64,000 nucleotides of DNA from Ancylostoma caninum (taxonomy: Eukaryota; Nematoda; Chromadorea; Rhabditida; Ancylostomatidae): contig JBAJFG010000120.1 of NCBI GenBank assembly GCA_037903475.1, forward strand, positions 1,160,695 to 1,224,694, given 5' to 3'. A model generated the notes under the pieces. The model was not told where the DNA came from, made no database searches, and saw nothing but the letters and a program-made list of their open reading frames with translations. Made by a program: the position numbers and the translations under genes. Within the stretch, counting starts at the first letter, position 1, and each line of letters begins with the position of its first letter. Shown one piece after another: positions 56,397 through 64,000 of the stretch.

Positions 56397-58457
56397 AGAG
56401 CATCCGATTCTACCTCAACAACGGCAAAATGTGTCTGATATCAATGTTGTCGTCTGTTGAAGTGAGAGCAACTTCTAGATTTGTATCTTCCTTTGTTGAA
56501 CGCACTTTTTAAGAGGCAGAGAATGTGTTCGGAGGAGTAGTCACATACGGCGGGCTGAACAAGCAGCATTGTGGAGATGTGATCGCCTATGAGCCAGCAT
56601 CTGTAGCAACTTACTGGAAATTCAAGGTAATGGTTAGAATTAAATCAAACTGGTTTTGCTTCCACGTGCTTCATCGTTCATGCTGGATTTGCTGCGCGGT
56701 GGTAGACGTCGCGTGCTCTTGTTGTCTTCCTATTATTCACCCGCTTCGTATGGTTTATACTTGTAACGCTTCATAAACTTATTCCGAGCTCCCTTGCAAT
56801 CCTCTTCTATTGCGGATCCCTGTACTGTATTGGCATTTCATAGCAGAAAATTATACAACAAGGATGACCGCGTCTGTTCCAGCCAAAACCATTTTCCTAA
56901 CATAAATACTCACTCATTTGATGTGAACTAGACAATAACAACAACATGTGAATATATTTGTAACTGTACTGAGTCTGCTTGGTGGTAACGGAAAATATCA
57001 ATTTATACTGTGAAAGCTTCCTTTTACTCTCTTTTTCTACTTATATACCGCAGCACACATTCAATTTTTTACTTTCAATTCAATTGAGGTGGTCAACGTC
57101 ACTGCGGGCGGCTACGTGTACCAATACTCCTCCGAAGCCATCTCCGACACCAGCTCATCGTTTTTCGGCGCTTCTTCATATAATGTAGAAGCAATTGCTT
57201 CCAAGCTGAATGCAACGGTGGGAACATTAGTTACTAAAGTACCTATCATGTGTTTTTTTTTGGCCATACGAAGCAGACGACCACTAAACTCGTAGAGCAA
57301 CTGCGTAAGAACCAGTAGGTGTTTGAGCACCCAAAAATTTTATATTTTTATCGCCAAGTTTCTAAATTTTCCAGCAAGATGTCATTTATTTATGTAATTT
57401 AACTCGCTACCCTCTAACGTAGTGAAGTCCTTGATTCTTTGTTCCTGCATCATCACAAATCACCCTCAATCATCACCTATCACCTAGCGCAGCAACACAC
57501 AAAATGTTCAAACATCCGAAATTGTGAAACATTGTCTTGACTGCAACACCCTATGAAGGATCTGGCTAATATCGAAAACGGTGCGACAAAAATGCAAAAA
57601 TGAATGATCACAATTGTGCTTGGAGGAAAACACTAGGTAAGTTGGAACACATGGAGCCGTTGCTGAGGAATACTGTGAGGAATCGCTCCAACATTAAGAT
57701 AGAAAGCTACTTTGCTAACAAATGTCACTTGATCATGGACGCTCTGAAAAGTTCGATATTAATCCAGAGAAAAATTTTTATGACACATGTCTTTTGATTC
57801 TCTTGAAATTTTCGCGTTAATTTTTGATGGTATGCCTCCACGCTAATGGAAAGAAGGAAAAGTTCTGAAACATAGTGGGATTATTGCTAAACCAAGCGGA
57901 AAAGCGAGAAAATTTCGTATGAGCTTATGTTCGTCGGCTTTTTTGTGTCAATCCCCACTCTTCAAATATTTTATTTTCTCTATCTTTTGGATAAAATGAT
58001 CATTCGGTATTAAGGTAACTTCTTAATTAGCTCTCCAACGTGACTGACACCCCAAAATTTTTTCTACGTCCAACACGATCTCTGGGTTTTTCGGCATCCG
58101 TCACTGTTTCACAACCACGAAATCCTAGACTCCCACAGCAAATCATTGAATGCCTAATACTCCAACAGATTTCTCTCAAAATATGTTTTTCAGTATATGT
58201 CGGAACATGATCTCTACTACATCGACTGCAATGCCAACCCGTCCATCACACTGACAATTGGCAAGCATAAGTACACAATCGAGTCGAAGAACCTCATCAT
58301 TCGTGTCGACGAAAATACATGTATTTTGGCGATAAATGGATTTGGAGCGTTTTGGGGAGCCAACTGGGTGCTCGGCGCACCGTTTATAAGGCAGTTTTGT
58401 AACATTTATGATCTAGGTAATAAACGAATAGGATTTGCTAGATCTCTGCAAGTTTAG

Positions 58458-58842
58458 TTTTGTTTATGGTGGTTGAGTTCTTCATTATTGGTTTTTGAAT
58501 TTTTCACCCTAATAAGATTGTATTGTCTCGAACTGTTTATTTTGTCGAAAATGAATAATTTTATTGTTTCCTGTAGTTTATTGTATCGAACAAGCGGTAA
58601 GTTAAACAGATTTAATCTGCACTTAGTCTAGAATTATAGAGGAAGGAAAGCGATTTGAGACGTTATCCCCCTATATAATAAAGCGCTAGCCCCCCTGTGT
58701 ACCTTGAACGTGTGGCTATGTGTCAGGACTGCTATTGGTCAAACTCGCCGCCGCGACCACGCCCAACACGTGACTGAAATAAGCAAGAGCAACAGTGGAA
58801 GCAGCCATGGATTTATGCATGGTCCCAGCGCGATTGCGCAAT
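58458..58842. other. 3' flank of protease gene 4; no gene recognised
   Basis: A/T-rich tail of the gene, then a GC-richer stretch starting CCCCCTATATAATAAAGCGC that looks like the edge of a dispersed repeat. No coding potential. Confidence 0.4.
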
Positions 58843-59661
58843 GGACTGCCTGCGGCACAGGGGAATAGCCGAGATTTCTGCATATCGGCCCCTAGAAAAT
58901 CGGCAAAAAGTTTTTAGGTTGTTCTTTCGAGGAAAATAGTTGGACACCGGCTTGAAGAAGGTCGCAACTATTTTCCGGATTTTTTCTCCTCAAATTTTCT
59001 CGCTGCCAAGCGGGGAAAATTCCCTAGCATTTGAATTCTGGACCATTCTGCATGTGGGTGCCTCTGGAAAATCAGTAAAACGTTACTGGACCGTTCTTTC
59101 GAGGAAAGTAGTTGGACACCGGCTTGAAGAAGGTCGCATCTATTTTCCGGATTTTTTCTCCTCAAATTTTCTCGCTGCCAAGCGGGGAAAATTCCCTAGC
59201 ATTTGAATTCTGGACCATTCTGCATGTGGGTGCCTCTGGAAAATCAGTTAAACATTTTTAGGCCGTTCTTTTGAGGAAAACAGTCGGAAACCGACTTGAA
59301 GAAGGTCGCAACTATTTCGCGGATTTTTTTTCCTTCTCACAACCTCTCGCTGCCGGAAATAGTTGCGATCTTCTTTAAGCCGGTTTCCAACTATTTTCCT
59401 CGAAAGAACGGCCTGAAAACGTTTTACTGATTTTCCAGAGGCACCCACATGCAGAATGGTCCAGAATTCAAATGCTAGGGAATTTTCCCCGCTTGGCAGC
59501 GAGAAAATTTGAGGAGAAAAAATCCGAAAAATAGTTGCGACCTTCTTCAAGCCGGTGTCCAACTATTTTCCTCGAAAGAACAACCTAAAAACTTTTTGCC
59601 GATTTTCTAGGGACACCGATATGCGGAAATCTCGGCTATTCCCCTGTGCCGCAGGCAGTCC
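58843..59661. mobile_element. Foldback element with internally repeated arm
   Basis: Ends GGACTGCCTGCGGCACAGGG and its complement at 59642-59661. The left arm has three copies of a unit of about 170 bp (containing GTTCTTTCGAGGAAAATAGT and AAGCGGGGAAAATTCCCTAG), the last truncated. The right arm has about one and a half copies in reverse. Short frames of about 100 codons inside are repeats of one another and not genes. Confidence 0.85.
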
Positions 59662-61289
59662 GCTAAAATGGTCGCAACTGCGGAGTTCTTCCCATATCTC
59701 CGCTGTATCAAGTGGAAAAAATCCCCAGTTGTTCAATGCTATAATATTTATTTGTGTCGGTCATTTGGAAGAATCAGTAATATAAATTCTGCGCCGACTC
59801 AAGGAAATAAGTGAAAAAGCTGGCTTGAAGGTTTTCGTAGTTATTTCCACCACCTTTTTTTCTTAATTTTCCTTCTCACATCCTCTTACACCTATACAGA
59901 CAAATCTTCCCTGCATTTGTTTTCCAAAAAAGATCTGCAAGCCGGCGCTTTTTTTTTCAGGGTTTTTTCAAACTAACTTGACTTAAAAGAAGTGGCGCTC
60001 AGTTCCTTCTTGAACGGTGATGACCAGGAATGGTCAAGGAACAGGGCTTATTGACGCTGGATTTCACTTCGTGGCACATGTCTTTGTGCATTGACGGTCA
60101 TTCGTGGTCTAATCAAAAGGATGACCGAGAATAGTGGTCAAATTCGAGCAGACCACGAAGCGGGTAGGGAATGTTGTGATAAAAGCCGACCTCACTTAAG
60201 AAGCCAATTGTGCTACAGTCATGCCGATAATGTGTTCCTGTTATTCATGTCTTTTGACACATTCTAGGAAGATAAAGTTGCGCACACCACTGCATTGAAC
60301 TCAAGCCCAATTACAGTGTTATGGCAAAAGTTATTGCACATCGTTAGCTCAATTATTTCTCCACCAGAAACCCATGCTTCCTCGCACTCCCTTCTGTGCC
60401 GAATAGAGGAAGGTTAATTGTAATTATGGGTTAAGACCGGGTTTTTGACGAGGCTTTCGCTTAAGGTAGTACGCCTTTGAACTCACTTTTAAAAAATGCG
60501 AGCCGACATATATCCCCCTATTGTGACAATATTTCCTGCTGAATCTTCTAACTGCTAAGTAGTGCCTTACCGCCTACATGATTGATTAAGCGCAGTGAGT
60601 GCTCCTTCCGAGTGTAGTTTCTATTCCCGGCGAAAACGTTATATGAGAAACCTGGACCAAAACGCCACAGAGCAATGGCTGAAATTCATGAACAGCCTTA
60701 AGTATGGGCCAAGTTTAATTCTGCATGATCGCCCAGCTATCGTCAAGGTGAAGAAATATCTTATTCTACCCATAGCAGCATTTAAGAACAATTTTTTCAG
60801 CTGATTTGCTCGGAAACTGCAGACTTAACCAGTGCATTTGACAGTGCCGAAAATTTGTACTAAAACGCGCTTAAATTTACTGGCTATAATGTAAATTTCC
60901 GAGGAGGCACTGTAACTAAAAAAATAGTTGACGTCCACACTACTGGATAGGATTGAGCACGCGGAAAAAATACATTCCAAGTGGAGGGAAATAAGCTAGG
61001 AAACAGTGTACAGTAGCAAACGATGCACAGCAACTTAAGCAGCCCCCTCCCCTCTTCACCCTCCCGTACAACAACCGCACTTACCGTCCTTCAAGACTAC
61101 AACAGATTTGAGGTGCCACGTTCACTGTTGTTCCTTTGAAGCGCAATTCAATCCCGCGTTGATTTTGTAAATTAATGCTCGACTATGCACGCAGACACGT
61201 AATACCATGGTATTAAAAGGGTTTAAAGGCAGGGGTCCACCTCATTTTCGTAGTTCAGCTAACAGCAGATTCAGCATCTACTCGGCGCG
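59662..61289. other. Spacer; one weak coding-like stretch
   Basis: No gene supported. The plus-strand frame at 60595-60804 (RNLDQNATEQWLKFMNSLKY, possible donor GTGAAG near 60748) looks protein-like but has no partner exon and no recognised domain. Confidence 0.35.
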
Positions 61290-61646
61290 ATGGTTCCAAT
61301 GGTATACATAAATTGTCTCAGAATGGTCTATAAACCCGTCTTCCAGGACGGGGTCTGTAACAGTTTGCCAACCCGAACTGACATGTGAAGCCGTTGATCT
61401 TATCGATTGGACACGCCAAGACTCGTTGACCGACGCGGCAGCCGTGGCAGGCAGCCAGCACAGCTTGGAGCGATCCGCCTCCGGTCCCCAAATTTTTATC
61501 CAGTTCGAGCCTTTCAAAATGGGGATTTCGTCGCTTCTGTGCCTATTGATGTACATCCCAGGGATCAACATGATGAGAAGGTCTAGGATATGTTGGTAAA
61601 TCCAACAGGCAGAACGAGGTGGCCCTCTGCCTTTAATGCACATCAA
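61278..61646 (-). CDS. Unknown 122-codon frame in the left palindrome arm
   Basis: Starts MMCIKGRGPPRSACWIYQHI; contains LLIMLIPGMYINRHRSDEIP, WGPEADRSKLCWLP and SSGWQTVTDPVLEDGFIDHS; stop at 61280-61278, just outside the repeat. The right arm carries the same frame (63643 to beyond 64000), with one clear Ile/Met difference. I do not recognise it. It may be a piece of an element-encoded protein, a captured exon, or a chance frame kept open because the arms are young. Confidence 0.25.
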   Translation of the reverse strand: MMCIKGRGPPRSACWIYQHILDLLIMLIPGMYINRHRSDEIPILKGSNWIKIWGPEADRSKLCWLPATAAASVNESWRVQSIRSTASHVSSGWQTVTDPVLEDGFIDHSETIYVYHWNHRAE

Positions 61647-61863
61647 GTTCGGAAAGGAAGCTTGAAGAAGCTCAGTTACCCATATTCACTATACACCTTC
61701 GTTTCTTACATTGACCGACATGACAACAGTCTTTCTGTAATACTGTAATCGTGACAAGGGTTAACCTCCCAAGCGGTCAAGACTAATGCAACTTCGCAGA
61801 AAATCACTGTCATCCGCGAAGCGCGGCGAAGCTGCGCTTCGTGAGGATGACAGTGATTTTCTT

Positions 61864-62216
61864 CGGGGTTTACTTGGCCCAAAAGTAACGTGGCAAACGG
61901 GTCCGAGACAAAGCGCCGCGAAGCGGCGTTCACTTGGCCCAAAAGTAACGTGGCAAACGGGTCCGAGACAAAGCGCCGCGAAGCGGCGTTCACTTGGCCC
62001 AAAAGTAACGTGGCAAACGGGTCCGAGACAAAGCGCCGCGAAGCGGCGTTCACTTGGCCCAAAAGTAACGTGGCAAACGGGTCCGAGACAAAGCGCCGCA
62101 TTATTAAATTCTTTGCAGGGTTTACTTGGCCCAAAAGTAACGTGGCACACGGGTCCGAGACAAAGCGCCGCGAAGCGGCGCTTTTGGCTCGGGATTAAAT
62201 TCCTTGCAGGGTTTAC
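61864..62216 (-). repeat. Inverted satellite block: four 60-bp units plus longer units
   Basis: Four copies of a 60-bp unit (CACTTGGCCCAAAAGTAACG, TGGCAAACGGGTCCGAGACA, AAGCGCCGCGAAGCGGCGTT), followed by a 90-bp type unit containing ATTAAATTCTTTGCAGGGTT. The 60-bp unit equals the 90-bp unit with a 30-bp piece removed. Orientation flips at about 62217. Confidence 0.9.
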
Positions 62217-63420
62217 TTTGCTTTGTCTCGGACCCGTTTGCCACGTTACTTTTGGGCCAAGTGAACCTGCAAAGAATTTAATCCCAAGCCAAAGCGCCGC
62301 TTCGTCTCGGACCCGTTTGCCACGTTACTTTTGGGCCAAGAAAACCCTGCAAAGAATTTAATCCCGAGCCAAAGCGCCGCTTCGCGGCGCTTTGTCTCGG
62401 TCCCGTTTGCCACGTTACTTTTGGGCCAAGTAAACCCTGCAAAGAATTTAATCCCGAGCCAAAGCGCCGCTTCGCGGCGCTTTGTCTCGGACCCGTTTGC
62501 CACGTTACTTTTGGGCCAAGCAAACCCTGCAAAGAATTTAATCCCGAGCCAAAGCGCCGCTTCGCGGCGCTTTGTCTCGGTCCCGTGTGCCACGTTACTT
62601 TTGGGCCAAGTAAACCCTGCAAAGAATTTAATCCCGAGCCAAAGCGCCGCTTCGCGGCACTTTGTCTCGGACCCGTGTGCCACGTTACTTTTGGGCCAAG
62701 TAAACCCTGCAAAGAATTTAATCCCGAGCCAAAGCGCCGCTTCGCGGCACTTTGTCTCGGACCCGTGTGCCACGTTACTTTTGGGCCAAGTAAACCCTGC
62801 AAAGAATTTAATCCCGAGCCAAAGCGCCGCTTCGCGGCGCTTTGTCTCGGACCCGTGTGCCACGTTACTTTTGGGCCAAGTAAACCCTGCAAAGAATTTA
62901 ATCCCGAGCCAAAGCGCCGCTTCGCGGCGCTTTGTCTCGGACCCGTGTGCCACGTTACTTTTGGGCCAAGTAAACCCTGCAAAGAATTTAATCCCGAGCC
63001 AAAGCGCCGCTTCGCGGCGCTTTGTCTCGGACCCGTTTGCCACGTTACTTTTGGGCCAAGCAAACCCTGCAAAGAATTTAATCCCGAGCCAAAGCGCCGC
63101 TTCGCGGCGCTTTGTATAAATTTCATTGCCACGTTACTTTTGGGCCAAGTAAACCTTGCAGGAAAAAGATTAAATCCCGAGCCAAAGCGCCGCTTCGCGG
63201 CGCTTTATCTCGGACCTGCACGTTACTTTTGGGCCAAGCAAACCCTGCAAAGAATTTAATCCCGAGCCAAAGCGCCGCTTCGCGGCGCTTTGTCTCGGAC
63301 CCGTTTGCCACGTTACTTTTGGGCCAAGTAAACCCTGCAAAGAATTTAATCCCGAGCCAAAGCGCCGCTTCGCGGCGCTTTGTCTCGGACCCGTTTGCCA
63401 CGTTACTTTTGGGCCAACTA
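62217..63420 (+). repeat. Direct 90-bp satellite block, about 13 units
   Basis: Hairpin starts recur every 90 bp at 62371, 62461, 62551 ... 63091, with irregular units at both edges (a truncated unit near 62290 and two with indels near 63110-63230). Variants cluster: units around 62551-62911 share GTGTGCCACG instead of GTTTGCCACG, and two adjacent units share a CGGCAC change in the hairpin arm. This points to local block duplication. Open frames across the array have no gene support. Confidence 0.95.
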
Positions 63421-64000
63421 AACCCCGAAGAAAATCACTGTCATCCTCACGAAGCGCAGCTTCGCCGCGCGTCGCGGATGACAGTGATTTTCTGAAGTTG
63501 CATAGTTGTTGACCACTTAGGGAGGTTAACCCTTGTCACGATTACAGTATTACAGAAAGACTGTTGTCATGTCGGTCAATGTAAGAAACGAAGGTGTATA
63601 GTGAATATGGGTAACTGAGCTTCTTCAAGCTTCTTTTCCGAACTTGATGTGCATTAAAGGCAGAGGGCCACCTCGTTCTGCCTGTTGGATTTACCAACAT
63701 ATCCTAGACCTTCTCATCATGTTGATCCCTGGGATGTACATCAATAGGCACAGAAGCGACGAAATCCCCATTTTGAAAGGCTCGAACTGGATGAAAATTT
63801 GGGGACCGGAGGCGGATCGCTCCAAGCTGTGCTGGCTGCCTGCCACGGCTGCCGCGTCGGTCAACGAGTCTTGGCGTGTCCAATCGATAAGATCAACGGC
63901 TTCACATGTCAGTTCGGGTTGGCAAACTGTTACAGACCCCGTCCTGGAAGACGGGTTTATAGACCATTCTGAGACAATTTATGTATACCATTGGAACCAT

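Larger units (their letters stand above)
53992..58457 (+). pseudogene. Pepsin-like protease, gene 4, 5' part missing
   Basis: Plus strand, opposite to genes 1-3. The remnant of exon 3 is 53992-54007 (ICDQG codons, donor GTACGT). Intact exons follow: 54093-54235 (Cys-rich: ICKIFCPHQVCCEDKKPRKK), 54327-54461 (YRPRGTAHGFFGNDT flap), 55945-56080, 56514-56626, 57089-57217 (AISDTSSSFFG, second catalytic Asp), 58194-58457 (ends FIRQFCNIYDLGNKRIGFAR, stop 58455-58457). These six have correct splice sites, phases and no stops. The signal peptide, propeptide and the first catalytic motif (DTGS) are absent, and their place is taken by the 90-bp satellite. The clean remaining exons suggest the damage is recent. 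No active protease can be made from what is in the window. Confidence 0.85.
61290..64000. mobile_element. Large palindromic element with satellite core (runs to window end)
   Basis: The left arm 61290-61863 and right arm 63421-64000 are inverted copies, about 98% alike by eye with most differences near the inner ends. Between them the 90-bp satellite family is present first in the inverted (61864-62216) and then in the direct orientation (62217-63420). Each arm ends inward with a hairpin (stem AGAAAATCACTGTCATCC) at 61799-61857 and 63426-63496. Each arm carries the same outward-facing open frame. Architecture fits a foldback-type DNA element. The right end lies beyond the window, so the full size and any target duplication are unknown. 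Confidence 0.8.

Noticed and set aside
62246..63259. Open frames of 224-284 codons on both strands in the 90-bp satellite
   Set aside because: Same reason: 90 is a multiple of three and three or more frames are open at once. They encode only the repeat.

Overview
The window reads as nuclear DNA of a parasitic nematode, most likely a strongylid such as a hookworm. The evidence is short exons with GT...AG introns and TTTCAG-type acceptors, a nematode-like adenylosuccinate synthetase gene, a tandem family of secreted pepsin-like proteases, a secreted double-ShK protein, and dense mariner, LINE and foldback repeats. The species is an inference from gene content.

Layout. 1-8.4 kb holds no host gene that I recognise. 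It has an old, decayed Tc1/mariner copy (2562-3799) and a full-length CR1/Jockey-like LINE on the minus strand with two intact ORFs (4568-8341). 10.3-13.4 kb is a complete 12-exon adenylosuccinate synthetase gene (+). 14.7-43.5 kb is a head-to-tail array of three complete pepsin-like aspartic protease genes on the minus strand (14716-21834, 25279-33058, 39290-43461). A fourth member on the plus strand (53992-58457) is broken. Introns and spacers of the array hold a mariner, a second and younger copy of the first Tc1/mariner family, several foldback or MITE elements, decayed copies of the synthetase first exon, and short coding-like fragments on the plus strand. 44.3-53.3 kb carries two decayed copies of an unusual reverse transcriptase element, a five-exon secreted ShK-domain gene (46951-48929, minus), and a 2-kb GC-rich 60-bp minisatellite with a 600-bp higher-order duplication.

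The most unusual part is a 90-bp satellite whose unit contains a perfect hairpin. Four units sit exactly in place of the front of exon 3 of the fourth protease gene (53619-53991). The same satellite forms the core of a large palindrome at the end of the window: arms of about 575 bp (61290-61863 and 63421-64000 or beyond), about 98% identical by eye, around an inverted and then direct array. This looks like a foldback-type mobile element that also seeds or spreads the satellite.

The synthetase is a housekeeping purine enzyme. The proteases and the ShK protein are predicted to be secreted and would fit gut digestion or host contact, but that role is inferred from family knowledge only. All identifications come from reading motifs and exon structure; no database search was run.
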